DNA from: Apostichopus japonicus
Taxonomy: Eukaryota; Echinodermata; Holothuroidea; Aspidochirotida; Stichopodidae
Length of the DNA: 64,000 bases
Reading direction: 5' to 3'
Assembly (NCBI RefSeq): GCF_037975245.1
Contig: NC_092563.1
Location: 1,019,001-1,083,000 of the forward strand
The notes beneath the pieces are model-generated. The model was not told where the DNA came from. It did not search any database and saw only the letters and a program-made list of their open reading frames with translations. Below are positions 37,601 to 51,600 of this stretch, piece after piece (within the stretch, counting starts at the first letter, position 1; every line of letters begins with the position of its first letter). The position numbers and the translations under genes were made by a program.

Positions 37601-40600
37601 CCCCCTCATTGACCACATCCCTCCCATCCTACAGTATAAACCTGTTCTCACCCTATACTAGTGTTAGGTTCTTCAAGTTGTTCATCTACCAGCATACTCT
37701 CGGCATCACTAAGTTCTCCTCCCTCCCCACCCCCCCCCCCCCTCATTGACCACATCCCTCCCATCCTACAGTATAAACCTGTTCTCACCCTATACTAGTG
37801 TTAGGTTCTTCAAGTTGTTCATCTACCAGCATACTCTCGGCATCACTAAGTTCTCCTCCCTCCCCACCCCCCCCTCATTGACCACATCCCTCCCATCCTA
37901 CAGTATAAACCTGTTCTCACCCTATACTAGTGTTAGGTTCTTCAAGTTGTTCATCTACCAGCATACTCTCGGCTTCACTAAGTTCTCCTCCCTCCCCCCC
38001 CTCCTCATTGACCACATCCCTCCCATCCTACAGTATAAACCTGTTCTCACCCTATACTAGTGTTAGGTTCTTCAAGTTGTTCATCTACCAGCATACTCTC
38101 GGCATCACTAAGTTCTCCTCCCTCCCCACCCCCCCCCCCCCTCATTGACCACATCCCTCCCATCCTACAGTATAAACCTGTTCTCACCCTATACTAGTGT
38201 TAGGTTCTTCAAGTTGTTCCATCTACCAGCATACTCTCGGCTTCACTAAGTTCTCCTCCCTCCCCCCCCCTCCTCATTGACCACATCCCTCCCATCCTAC
38301 AGTATAAACCTGTTCTCACCCTATACTAGTGTTAGGTTCTTCAAGTTGTTCATCTACCAGCATACTCTCGGCATCACTAAGTTCTCCTCCCTCCCCACCC
38401 CCCCCCCCCTCATTGACCACATCCCTCCCATCCTACAGTATAAACCTGTTCTCACCCTATACTAGTGTTAGGTTCTTCAAGTTGTTCATCTACCAGCATA
38501 CTCTCGGCATCACTAAGTTCTCCTCCCTCCCCACCCCCCCCCCCTCATTGACCACATCCCTCCCATCCTACAGTATAAACCTGTTCTCACCCTATACTAG
38601 TGTTAGGTTCTTCAAGTTGTTCATCTACCAGCATACTCTCGGCATCACTAAGTTCTCCTCCCTCCATCCCATCAGGCTTCCTCTCTGCTTTCTTACGTAA
38701 GGTTCTATTTCTCTGTTTGGATAGGCTCTCCATGTCGTCTGTGTAGTCGAAGGCCCGCTTGACGGCAGCAAGTCGCTCCTGGATTCCAGAATCAGAGAGC
38801 AATTGAGATTATTGATGCCTTGCTACACTTAATAGAGCAATTGATATTAATGATGCCTTGCTACACTTAATAGAGCAATTGAGATTAATGATGCCTTGCT
38901 ACACTTAATAGAGCAATTGATATTAGCGATGCCTTGCTACTTAATATGAGGACAACAGTAGACTGCACACAAGGTTTTTCATGTGTTGATATTACTCTGG
39001 TTTTGATATTACTTCATGTTTTAATATTATTATAACATTAAGATACTTCCAGTCCGGTGGACACAGATTTCAAGAATGACTTTCATCCTAGATTTACTTT
39101 TGGAGTTATTGATTTTGTACGGATGTTTTAGACTTTGACCTCACTTGACCTTTCTTAAAACAATAGGGTGCTCGAGGTGAGTTGACTAGCAACACAGAAA
39201 GAACAAAATCATAAAGTAGCATGACAAACTGACTTACCAAACTATTAAAAAAAAGATAACCATCCAATATTTTTGTAGTAATCATGTTTAAGAGCAATAT
39301 AGTAGCTCTCACAAATAGCAAGCACACATACCAATGACATTGTCAAGTGTACAGTATATATATATATATATACCTTTCTGCCTAAGCAAAGAATCAAAGC
39401 AGAAAATACCATCCATGACCACTTGCATTTCAAATTAGTAAATCAAATGTAAAAATATTCTTGTTTCCTCCACAAGTTGGGAGAAAAGATGAAGATACCA
39501 CAGAAAAGAATGTCAAAGAGTAAGCCAATAATTGTGAAGCATGGTTAATATTTTTGACTTGATTTCTCAAACTTATTATTTTCCGTACAGTTTTGTTAGG
39601 CTTTACGAAGTATTGATCAAAGAGAACGTTAATTATTACCTTGCCCATAATTTTCTGCCCGGCAGCCAGTAGTTTCTTAGCAGCTTTAAAGTAAATAGTC
39701 TCTGGTTGGTTGTATGTCATGCAGTTATTACACATCAGGGTGAAATCCTCCTAAACAATATGAAAAGGAAAAAAAAGCGTATAAAGTGATTTCCTTGTCT
39801 CAGGAAATGAGATTTCGATGATACTGAAATGAAGTTAGCTCCAACATATTACTTTAAATGAGGTTTGAAGATTTTTGATATGGAATATAATGTGTTCATC
39901 TCTTGGTATAAAATATCATATTTCCTTTCAACTATATATTTGTATGCATATTGTAAATTATGATCCAATTGGTAGGAATACACGGTGCAATTATGAAAAG
40001 AGGGAAACATTCTTAAATCTCAAGTCTTTACTGTTAACACATAAACACACACACATCTCTTCCAGTCCTCCAACCCCTTTTGGTTTGCAGATATGTCACA
40101 AATAACTGATTATACCCTGTCCAATTAACAGGTAACATCTGTACCTGGTATTGTTCTATCAGAAGGTACTTTCTCTCTTTGATTTTCTTCCTCATGGTAC
40201 TGAAGTCCATCGGTTCAGCTATAATGGTGGAGTAACCTGGCGCGATCAAATCAGTCACAGGGTGAGCAAAGAACTTGTCCACATCTTTCCTGTAGAAAGG
40301 ATGGCAGAGGGGGGAAAAGAGTTAACCCCGATTACAGCCATGTGTCACTATCAAAGCATCTGACAGAAACAGAAACCAAACCTCAATCTATTCAGCCATG
40401 TTGCACTTGTCCTAGTAAAGGAGCTAATGTTATGCTATAAATGCAACTTGAAATTGAAGTTAGAGAGTGTGATTCACCACAAAACATCCCCCTTGACGGG
40501 TATGAATAAGAACTGAAATCAACCTTTACCTACAATGAACAAATAAACAATATGGTTTTGTATGATCAATGTTACAATTAAGAAGACCTGTACAGTACAT

Positions 40601-43600
40601 AAGTGATGAAATACAGGTTTTTATTCAGTTACTTACTTTCCCAATGATGTGTGTAAACTCTCCAGCACCTTGGTCAAGGGATCTTTAGCATCGAGACCTG
40701 CAAAAAGAACATGCAAGTCTGTGAAAGTACTGCCCGCACATTTGAAATTTACGCACTGACCATAAATTCTCTGGACAATGGTATGGTATGGTAATGGACA
40801 ACGATGATTTCAGGAAAATGTATACAGAACAGAATCCTGATAATAAGATCACCAAAATGAACTAGCAATATTGTATAAATTTTATCGAAATAGAATGGGA
40901 TATGTTTCAGCTTTTTTCCTTAGTCCAATGATATAGTAAGAATGGACACTTTGTAACAAGATATGCATTACCCTGTTATGTCACTACATGTTTACAAAAT
41001 ACACATGTGAAAAATGCCACTTAACTGGACTTCTGTCTCGGTCTGTACAAGGAACCAACGTACTAACTATTAAATAACTACCTTATACTAAACTACATTG
41101 CAAAAAACTTAAACATGCTTTTGCCAAGGGGTTTGAAAGTTGGAAAAAAAGGAATTGGGGCAAAATTTTGATGGTCGTTGGTCCTCTGAGATGACCAAGT
41201 TCCTGTACGGATGACTAAAATCACCATTGGAGGTTGTCCGGTGGACTGATTGTTTACATTGAATTCAGATTGCATTGTAACTGAATATCCCCCCCCCCCC
41301 CTTTCCTGGTGACTGTATGTTTTGTTGAAGACCTAAAGAGCTCCTTCACAAACGTAAACTGAACTGAATTTGGCCAAACTAGTTTCACCAAAAAACATCA
41401 TAGCATTGGAGAAATTAACAGGTTAATTGTAGCTTTAATTTTGGAGTTGAGAGATGTACAGTACTTCTTGAGTTATCATGTTTACAAGATTTTCAGACTT
41501 TGACTCAACTGTTGACCGCAAATGACCTTTGACCGCCACCAAGTTCCATAGGGTGCTTGAACTCACCAAGCTGGATCTGCATACCATGTATGAAGTTCAA
41601 CAAAGAGCTACTTTTCAAGTTATCGTATTTCATGTCAACAAAGTTGCTACACTTTTTAAGGACAGCCAAACTCGTGTTCGGACAACCAAAGAGGAAGACC
41701 TGGTTGTCCAAAGGACAATCAGCCAAAAGAAAACACCTTAAAAAACATTTGCCCTGCAGTATGAAGATATAAATATATTGATTTAGTAGTGAACCACTAG
41801 TTAGTCCAACGACTTAAAAATAAACAATTTCTCTGTACCTAGATTGAATTAGATAACCTACCCAAGCCTCTTATTTTCACTTCTTTCTCCCTTCCTCCTT
41901 TTGGTGATTGTTTTCTCTCATGATGAGCGGCGAGAAGTTTCTTTAGAGGTAAAACAGGAGTCTTTTCGCTGATATTAGCTTCAGGCTTCTCTGCCTCTGT
42001 AGCTTCCTGTTCTGCCACTTCTTCAACTCTTTCTATTTCTTCTTCGACCTCTGTTTCTTTGGTTTCTTCTTTCACACACTCGGCCGCCACCTCCTCCTCC
42101 TCCTCGGTTGGGTCCTCCATTTCAACCGTTTCGCTACTAGTGTGATCCGACTCCTTACTCTTCCGTAAAACAACAACCAAACATAGAGTGGTGATTAAAA
42201 GTTCAGAAGCAAGAGGAGATGTAAACACTCATAACAGCTTTTAATGGCAAATTAAAAGATACTAGAAAGTTCTATATTTACCTCAAAATTGTCAGTTTTC
42301 ATATAAACTCACATCAAACTGTGAAGAGAACCGTTCCTTTCTTATCCTCACTTTACAAATATGTAAATATTCATAGTCACAATTGTAACTAACAGAGATG
42401 TCAGAAGAGGGGTTCAATCACCATCACCTAAACACTTTTTAAATTACCTTGGCTTCATGCTTTCTTTTCTTTCTCCGTTTTCTCTTCACGGGCTCAGGTG
42501 TAGAGGCTGGCTCAAGATCTTTTTCTGGAGGGAGGACCAACTCCTGTGGTATAGCTATGCTGCTAGAAGCACCATCCTTTCCAACTTTCAGAACCAATTT
42601 CAGGGGTGGTTCTATGTGGGTAAATAATTACAATACATCACCTCATTTGAGTCTAAAGTTACAATTTGTGCATGTTTATATTTCTTTGTGAGTATTGCAA
42701 GAAGACGATGTCCCTGAGTAATTAGTAACATTTTAGGAAAGCTGTAACATGAGACCTTAACACTTATGGTATGCTCAATAAGCAAAAATTAACAATAATT
42801 TTAATTTCTTTTACTTCAAAACATAAATTTTGAAAATCCATTATTTTCATGTTCTGAGTGTTAAAGAGACAAACAGACAGGCCTTAACCCAGATTAAATA
42901 TCAGGCAGCGATCAACACTACTATCTATGGATATTCATCTATATTTCATACCATCGTTTTCAGCTACAAGCATGAAACATTAGACGGCGAAGTGTAGTTT
43001 GAGAGAAACAGGAATATCATGCCCATATATCTCCTCTTGTTTGCTTTGCTTCATTGTGTTTTATTTATTTATTATACTTATTAGTGAACAAAAGCAGAAG
43101 AGCAAATAACATTTAAGTATAACTTCAGTATGAAAGGAATAGTAGAAAGAGACCCCTTGTAGTACTTTACCCTATCTGTGAGCTTAAGTATGTGTTTTTA
43201 GAAATAAGTCAGGTCTATCCTGCAGAGCAACAACCATCCCTAATAATCTCACCACCTATCCTGCCCAGCCACATAAAATAGCAATTACACAATAAATAGC
43301 AATGTTTTACCAAATAAAATATAAATAGTACAATTTTATATATGAATATTATAGAACATCAGTAAAGATGAAATGAAATAATCTAATGTGATACTGACAT
43401 TTACAAATTATCCATTAAATCTGCATATAAACTTAAGGTAATTCTAGTTATTGCAAACATCTAAACAAATTGTAATATGCAAGACTGTTAATACTGATTT
43501 AAAATGATTGCAAATTTAAATAATTGAATGGCTGTTGTTTGAGCATTAAACTGAAAGGGACAGACCCAGTAAAAGATAGTCATGTTTGAAAGAAAAAATG

Positions 43601-44290
43601 CCACAGATTTTAACCTCCCCTGTTTAAGAGTAACCTATGAGCAAGCCAGTTATAATCATATTAATATCAATAACAAATAACCAAACTGTGTGTTTACTCA
43701 TTCTTTGAATTTTAATATGACAAGTTTACTCAAGTGTTTGCTGCTACAGGTCGACTCTGGTATTTAGAGGATTGCTCAAAACTATGCAATTCACTGACCA
43801 TAGATGAATCTTTTCATGCAACAGAGGCAACCAAGCCAATAAATGCAATCCTTAGTTGTAACATGATTCAAGCAAAATACATGCAATGTGGTACTAGGCC
43901 TAGTACTGGTAGACCCTACAGTAAATGCCAAAAAAAAGATAATTGACTTTTGATCTTTCGTTCGAAAACTCCCTGGACAACCAGACTGAAATAATTTTAT
44001 TACAAGGTTAAAGGCTACAATTTGTGCAGTAAACGCTGCAGAAACTGCAACTCCGTAAGTTTGCTTAAGTCTAACGTGTATTTGTATAATTTTCGTCTAA
44101 CTGGTACAAGTATAAATACAATCACCAATTTAGACAGCAACTGAGTCCTATGTTGTATTAGTTCAGTTAGAAAGACGAGTTCATTGGAAAGTAACAGAAA
44201 AATTTAAACACATGGAATGCTTCACGAAATAAAGTTACCATTTGAAGAAGGTTTTTCTGCTCTGTATTGTCGTTTGTTTTTTCTTCCCAT
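31632..44290 (-). CDS. BRD9: BRD7/BRD9-type bromodomain protein (SWI/SNF subunit homologue)
   Basis: Nuclear acetyl-lysine reader; vertebrate BRD9 and BRD7 belong to ncBAF and PBAF chromatin remodellers. Fifteen coding exons: 44,290-44,239; 42,611-42,448; 42,159-41,862; 40,697-40,637; 40,289-40,145; 39,750-39,640; 38,778-38,591; 36,060-35,943; 35,508-35,328; 35,147-35,012; 34,494-34,383; 33,843-33,772; 33,309-33,186; 32,675-32,452; 31,841-31,632. The total of 2,196 bases gives 731 residues and every phase fits. Features in order: PLKLVLKVG near residue 20; a basic KRKRRKKRK stretch before residue 72; a Glu-rich region (about 80-130); the bromodomain (about 175-285) with FFAHPVTDLIAPGY, PMDFSTM and the ligand Asn in CMTYN; then the BRD7/9-specific region with MGFLRR, YGDETG and a C-terminal SAMGISS. 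YGDETG is BRD9-like and SAMGISS BRD7-like, as expected for an undivided invertebrate orthologue, so the symbol is approximate. One intron uses a GC donor (after 34,383). Confidence 0.95.
36458..38590. repeat. Minisatellite built from the end of BRD7/9 exon 7 plus its donor
   Basis: About 16 tandem copies of a unit of roughly 117-139 bases, lying in the intron after exon 7. Each unit carries, on the minus strand, the last part of exon 7 (ELSDAESMLVDEQLEEP, or the SEAES variant), nearly always the GGGTGAGAACAG donor, some intron and a G-rich run of variable length. The authentic copy is the one nearest the gene's 5' side (exon end 38,591); the three farthest copies (36,480-36,790) are the most diverged. 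The G-rich tract where an acceptor would be argues against use as exons. Confidence 0.95.
38797..38940. repeat. 40-bp tandem repeat upstream of BRD7/9 exon 7
   Basis: Four copies of a unit of about 40 bases containing GATGCCTTGCTACACTTAAT, in the intron just before exon 7 and starting less than 30 bases from its acceptor. Confidence 0.9.
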
Positions 44291-45675
44291 CTTCGTTGAA
44301 ATTATACTTTAACCTGACTGCTATTCATTGAGAAGTAACAGACAAAGCGATGTTCAGAGCTAACATAGTTTGAGACCAGATATAACAATTCTCACGATCT
44401 CTCCGTGTGAAGTCCATTGATAACTAATGTATTAGATGACGTTGTAGACTGAAGGGTTAATCTGACCGTACGTTATCTGAGCTCGTTCATCTTTCTGTAC
44501 GGGTCTAAAAAACCGTGTGGGAGATATAATATAGGCATGTAACCTAAGTTTTTCGGGTGAAATTGTCTGGCGGAAACTTCAACTTATAATTTTATGTAGC
44601 TGTACGGTCTTTATAGTGCGTCGATGCTGAGTTATTTGTTTGAAACTTGACAAGGAACTTCACCTCACATTATGAAGTGATCCATAGCAAAAGTCCAATA
44701 ATCCGAATCAGGCTGTAGTTGAGACTGTAGGACAAAGTTGATAGTCTTCAAGTTCAAGCACATTACACCGGGTGAATAGTAATAGTAGGCTACTTCAATA
44801 ACCTAATTTAACTTAAAACCTAGGAGGTCCTAACAATCGGTACATGATGAGGACTAGCCTATATGCCATTGTAGCCTAGGCTATACCGTTTGGCATCTAG
44901 TCAAGGATAGCGCTGTTGTTTTAAAATTTATGTGGTTAAACCTAAAATACCTAATTAAAAGTATTCAACATAGACTAGGCCCCATTTCTATGGTTTTAGA
45001 TTATATCAATGACCATACAGTGTGAACTTGAAAGAATATTATGATTAATATTAACCTAAATGACTGAGTCTGATGACTAGAATGTGAAGTCGGCATATGT
45101 TAACTAAGTTATAGTTATACGTAAGTTAGCGATCATTCTAAATTGTAAGAGTTAAAACAATTAAGCATTGCAAAAAAATAATTACAACTCAATGTCATTT
45201 GGAATCATTTCTTATTTGCAACTCTTATTCTTAAGTTTTAGTTTGGCATTAACTTGTAATAGATTTAAGGACTAAGCTAGTTTCTGATGATATTTAGCCT
45301 GGCTAGGCCTAGATACCGTTTACCCAGTTTGCAATACATTTAACGGTGTTATGATTGGCATGATGAGGATAAAATAATATTTCGTAATGATAATTTAGGC
45401 CTAACACTACAGTGTGACCTAGGTACGATAGTAATATCTGGGGGCTGTGTCATTCCGCCATCGGTACTTTCCGCCATTTTTCTTGCCTAAGAGGCATTTA
45501 ATTTCCCAAACCTGATGACTTTAACCAAAATATTCATGATATTTTAGCTGTGTTTCATGACTTGCAACCTTGGAATTACCCCCTTGTTATGAATTGAATT
45601 GAAATAATTATGACTTTCAGAGATTGCAAAGTGTGCATCGAATACTTACTCTACAACTTGCAAGTAGCCACAACG
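44291..45675. promoter_or_regulatory. Shared divergent intergenic region between BRD7/9 and TRIP13
   Basis: The two genes are head-to-head, with 1,385 bases between their start codons. This arrangement often reflects a shared bidirectional promoter. I see no TATA box or CpG island that decides the start sites and no open frame in the interval. Untranslated exons of either gene could lie here. Confidence 0.5.
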
Positions 45676-48600
45676 ATGAATGGCGTTGGGGAACTCGGTG
45701 CAGCCCTACCTGCCTCAAGTTCTGGTGACAGAGAGGTTTCTTCTGTCCACATTGAAGTCTGTCAGAGTACATACAGGTAATACAAGTATTCAAAATGGAA
45801 AGCTGTACTTTGTGTTTTGTTGTTATTCTGATTCATCATGACTAAAGATTCATGTGTAATTTGATACACCTCAATCTAATTGTCATATATATTTTGATAC
45901 AATTGTGTGGCTATTCCAACTTCACAAGTTAGTAACTCTTTAATCTTATGGGTACAGCAAATTTGTGTGTGTTCATTGTTTTGGTCGGCACCCCTTTTGA
46001 AGTCTATGCCAAAGTTCATTGTAAGCTGTAGCAATTTTGGCAGTAGACTAATATAACAGATTATATTTTCAGGTACCTTTATATATCCTTGAAAATTGGA
46101 GGACAGTACCACAAGCATTTTGCAAATTCAATGCAAAATTCAAATTTACATATTGCAGATATGAAGTCACTGAAATGCAAATGAAGTCCAATTGAAAGTA
46201 TTGTCTCGATGTGTTGGAATAATCTTTAACTTTAAAAATGCACAGCATGATAATCTCCCAACATTTGGTCATATGTGGTGGGGGTAGGCTCAGTCGGGGT
46301 GGGGGTGGGGAGGGGACTAGGTGGCAAAATACATAATCACCTAAAAACTTCATGAATAGATGGATCTGTTCTGTGCAATGTAGCGCAAATTTCTTTTAAT
46401 GATAATAATAATCAGCAGTTATTTTATCGATGCTTATGTGTTGGGTGGCTTCCAATTCAACAGTTTGGCTCAAATTTGGAATCTTTTTCAATTTAGTAAG
46501 TCCTTTCAAATGGGAAACCGTATATTGCTCTTGAATGAAAAACCCACCTTACTTTTGATTCGTCCGGGTGTCAAACACGGAACCTACTGATTGCTTCAAA
46601 TGGTACCATCCTTATCCACTCTGCCACAGCTCTGGTTTTTTTTCAACAAAATATATTACCTTGTTTTTTACATTCCCAAACAAAACAGGCACTTTTAATA
46701 CACATCTAAAATGTTTCCAAAAGGCACTAATACAAATGGGGTGCTTTTCATTAACAGAAAGGGGGCACTTTTGATGTTTTTCACAAAACTGGGGGCATGG
46801 GTCTCCCTCACCCCAGCTCCACTGTCCTTGAATGTGTTATGGAATATTAAATAACTACTTGTTTTCATTCAATTACCAAGAGAGAAGGGTTATATCTCTT
46901 TACTATTTAAAGTAAACGAGAGAACATTTTCTGTTACAGCACAGTAACAACAAGCGAAATCCAAGATCATGTTCGCGAAATGCTGTACAAGATGAAAGAT
47001 CTATACGGGGACATTCATCTAGCAGAATTTGAAGACCCTTTCCTCACTGAGCATGTAAAATACATTGCTATAACAGACACAGAATTAACTGGTGCTGGCA
47101 AACAGGTGAGTTAAGTGAAATTCAGGATATATATGCTATTTATATACAGAATGGATTTTGTGTTCTAACTTCTACGACAAACTGGGGTTTGTTAAACAGA
47201 CTTATCATTTGTTTATGTACTTAATATCTACTAGCAGAAACGGCTAGTGCCTCTTAGGCTCTTTTTCTAGTGATAAATGGTGAAATCCACTGGCATGTAG
47301 CCATTAAAATAGCCAGATTTTTGAAGTCTAACATGGCAAGTACATCAGTCACCTTGTAATAATCATATCTGCAGTAAACTGTAGTTTAACTGTTAGGAAG
47401 GAGAGTATCAATATGAATTTTCTCAGGGACTGGTTATATTTTTTCACCCCTTTAAGTGTAACATGCCGTTGGACTCTGGCCATTATTAAGGAGATTTGTA
47501 ATCGTTAGGAATTTCTTTGTTTTGATTGTCCGTAGACTGTAAACCTTCGTTCTGTTCATCTCTGGATACACGTCTTTAGTCTGAATGAAGAAGGACCAGC
47601 AGCAGAGGAGTTAGAAGGAGAAGAAATGTCAGCAGCCAATCACTGGCTGCTACCTGCAAGTAAGACATGGTCAGGGGCGGTGGAAGTGGGGTCAATATCG
47701 GAGGGGGCAGGGGGGGAATCAAACTTTGAGGAGCATTGGGACATGTGACTGACGTAATTTAAGATGTGACATTGTATCATAGGTTTTATATATGATATTA
47801 CATAATTGTGATATGTAGTGTTTGGCTGTCATGCAATATAACACATAACAAATGTATTATATCTTCTGATGTGATGTGATATGATTTAATATTGTTAAGT
47901 ACAAAAGATTGTGTGCTGTTAGTGAGCTATTTCAGGCAGTACAGAGCTTGAAGCTTCCCACTTTTTTTTTCTTTTTTTTTGTTGCCAAGGATCTGAATGT
48001 GCTTTTCAATATAACATAACTTACAAATTTATGTTTTGCTTTTTTTGTGTTCATACCGGTGTTAAATATCATTGCAGATGATATGGAAGGCCTTTGGGAT
48101 AATTTAATATTTGATGGTCCAATCAAATCCAACTTACTGCAGTATGCGATGACAACCCTTCTATTTTCTGATCGTAAAGTGGACCCTAGTATCATATCCT
48201 GGAACAGGGTGGTACTCCTTCATGGTATGGACTTTTGCCCTCCTGTGTGTATTACCATATTCATGAACTTAAGTTACGGTGTACATCAACAATTTAGGAC
48301 ACATTTTGTGAGAAGCTTTTGACTCAGTTTACACTGCTGGGTATTAAATAGAGGTTTGAAAAGTATAATTTCTTATGTGTCGAGTGATATATACAGGAAA
48401 CTGAAAATGATTTGTTCCAGTATGAAACAGTAACTGCAGTGTTATGCTGTATTATTCATTTTACTTTTGTGAAATTTTGTGATGGCTCCTCAAGTTTTTA
48501 ATAGCATAGTGTGATATTTTAGTAGTAGCAACAACTGCCTCCGAGAGTGCACTTCAGTTGTGTTCTATTTTTAGTAGTAGCAACAACTGCCTCCGAGAGT

Positions 48601-51600
48601 GCCCTTCAGTTGTGTTCTATTTTTGGTACTTGCAGGACCACCAGGTACAGGGAAGACATCTCTCTGCAAAGCACTAGCTCAGAAGCTGACAATTAGACTT
48701 TCCGACAGGTAAATTACACAAATATTTTGATGTATTTGTTTTGCATTCTAAATTCTTAAACCCTTTGTTTATATGTGCTCAAATTTGTAATACATAGTTA
48801 TTATTTTCTAACACAGTAACACAGTGATAATGAATTTATCCTGTTCTGGAAAGCATTTAGAATTTGTTTATAGTCCTTCTGCAGTAAGATTTGATAACAG
48901 CTGTTTGGGTCTACAGGTGATGTTTAGTGTCTCTGGTCATACATGTTCCTCAGCACAAAATATGGTTTGTTGGATATTTGTCAAAGCAGATGTTGTTTTT
49001 TGAAATGTTGCAAAGTTGATGGAAAAAGATTAGTTAAAGAAAGGACACAGAACTGCTTAATACTGGTGCAATCAATATATTGTGCTCTCTGCTACGGCTA
49101 AGATGTGACTGGATGAACAATAGGATGCTTGTATAGTGTGTAGAGACAGAGATATAACCTATGACCTTGATGATGTAGTTAGTTGCTATGCTGAAAATCA
49201 AAACCAATTGGAAGTGAGAGGATAGTGGATTGGTCCATTATGTTGCTAGTGGTGTTGGTATAAGGGATTAGAAGAAGACACATGTGGAATATAGTTTGAA
49301 CAGTACATTATTCAATAGCCGAATTATGTTGAGTCTTTATAAGTCTTTTTCAGTGGTGCGGTGTATGGCCCGATGTAGATTGCAGGGTATCTAAGTGACC
49401 TTCAAACAATATTAAGCAATAATTGGAGAGACAAAATGATCAAAAATCTTGATTTTTTTTTTTTTTTTTTTTTTTTTTCTGCTAACGGTTATGATCACAA
49501 TTTTGATGTGTTTGTCCATTTTTTTCCTCTCTTTTATGTAAATTTTGGTAAATCCCAAAATGAAATAGAAAAGTTTATTTTGTCAACTTCATGCAGGTAT
49601 TCGTTTGGCCAGTTTATAGAAATAAACAGTCATAGCCTATTTTCAAAATGGTTTTCAGAGGTGAGTTGGTATTTTTCACAAGATTATATATTAAGTACAG
49701 ATGACTAATATTAAGTTTCATATTAAGTTTCAATGAATATATTAAGTATTTATTTCACAAGACTATATTAATTTTATATCATGTGTCTCAACATCTTGTG
49801 ATACTTAGAGGTAGAAACAGTTCTGAAATTGCTACAATAAGAAGAACAAACTGGCCACACTGTCACATGGTTCAACACGGATCTGAAATTTATCTTCCCT
49901 AACTTTAATTTCCTTTGAAATGGATATATTGTCAACATGAGTCCACCATAAGAACTTTTGAGGATAAAATTTGTGACAGATATGGAAAGACAGTTAGCAA
50001 GCAGACAGTTAATATGCAGGAATAAGGTACTTGGATAATACTAGTACTCTGTAATCTTTGATGTGGACACATAGTAACTTGTTTTATTGTGTTACATTTC
50101 ATAACATAAAAACAAAACAAATACCTTTATGATATAACTCTTTAGGAATTGTTGCATGCTGGCTCCTTTGTTTCTTGACAAACTTGATGACAATGCTTCT
50201 CATGACAGAAATCTAATATTGTGTGACACACACTCTTGCAAAAATGTTAAAAGAAAGTAACTTTTTCCTCTCAACAGAGTGGCAAACTTGTAATGAAAAT
50301 GTTTCAGAAGATTCAAGAGCTCATAGATGACCCTGAAGCAATTGTCTTTGTTTTAATTGATGAGGTAACAAAGGGATAATCCTAGTGCAGTAAGGTTGTT
50401 GTTTTTATACCATGAAAGAAATAATCAAGCTTCATCATTTTTGCAATTTCCTTTGTTTTAGTTGATGAGGGACTATAAAAGGCGATACACTAACAATAAT
50501 AATCATTTACGCCATTATCTTTTAAAGTTGTTGGTTGTGTTTCCGACATAACTAGCCCTCCCTTGCATAGCACTTGATCACAACATATATCATTAAGCAT
50601 GTTACATGAATGCATATAAGTTTCATTAGCTCAAGAAATTTCCATTCAAGCATATTAAGACAGAACTTTATGAAGAGCATTGCTCCCAACAGTTTCATAA
50701 ACAAAAAAAAACTCACTCCACTTGGGAGATATCTTTAGTCTATTATTGGTATCTGGGTGGTGTCATTTTGTAAATCTGTGAAGTCATAATGCCACAAGGA
50801 TCTGAAATGATAACTTCCTCTCTTCTTTTCTCTTCCAATTTTCAAAGAAGAATGTTGCTATTGAAATCAGTACCATCAGTAGGTCATGTAAACAATGTTT
50901 CAATGTTCTAGATTCAGTTTTTGCAAAGCCCATCTCCATTACAGAAAATAAACATATCTTAGGTATGAAGGATAAAACGTAGTAAAAAGAAGATCAAAAA
51001 TCAAAACGATGTCAAAAATTAGAACTCAATAAAATCTGAAAAGTTTTGTTTACAGGAACAATATTTTTCTGTTAAATTTCCCAAATGGAATCAGTTATTT
51101 TCTGAGTTGTTTGGGGAGGTTGTTCAAGCCAGATATCTCTATCACAGATATCAATAAGGATGGCTGGTTACGTCCTCTTTTAAGCAAACATTTAGTGTGG
51201 GCCCTTCAGTGCTTTAATACTATTAAAATGTGTTTATGTTAATGATATTATTGAAAAGCAGCTAGTTCATTAATTGACTTACAAAAATAATGAAGAAAAA
51301 CATTTTTCAATTTTTTTTATTTTCCTGTTTCGTTAGGTTGAAAGTCTTACGGCAGCAAGACAGAGTTCACTGAGTGGTTCTGACCCGTCTGATGCAATAA
51401 GAGTGGTCAACGCCCTCTTGACACAAATTGACCAAATTAAAAAGTAAGCAGTGAATATCCCTTAAAAAAGTAGTATTCTTCCTCCAGAGGTGTTTCCTAT
51501 ATGTTCTTAATTATACAAGATGTTTTCAAGGCTCTGGTGACACATTAACCAAATTATAAAAAGTTAAGTAATAAGTATTCTTAAAAATGCTCAATTGTTT

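Noticed and set aside
36458-38590. CRISPR-like regular array
   Set aside because: Units of about 130 bases repeat in full with no unique spacers, derive from an adjacent exon, and lie in an animal gene.
36941-38700. Series of similar plus-strand open frames (TTSLPSYSINLF type)
   Set aside because: They are antisense readings of the exon 7 minisatellite; the real coding strand is minus and only the last unit is an exon.
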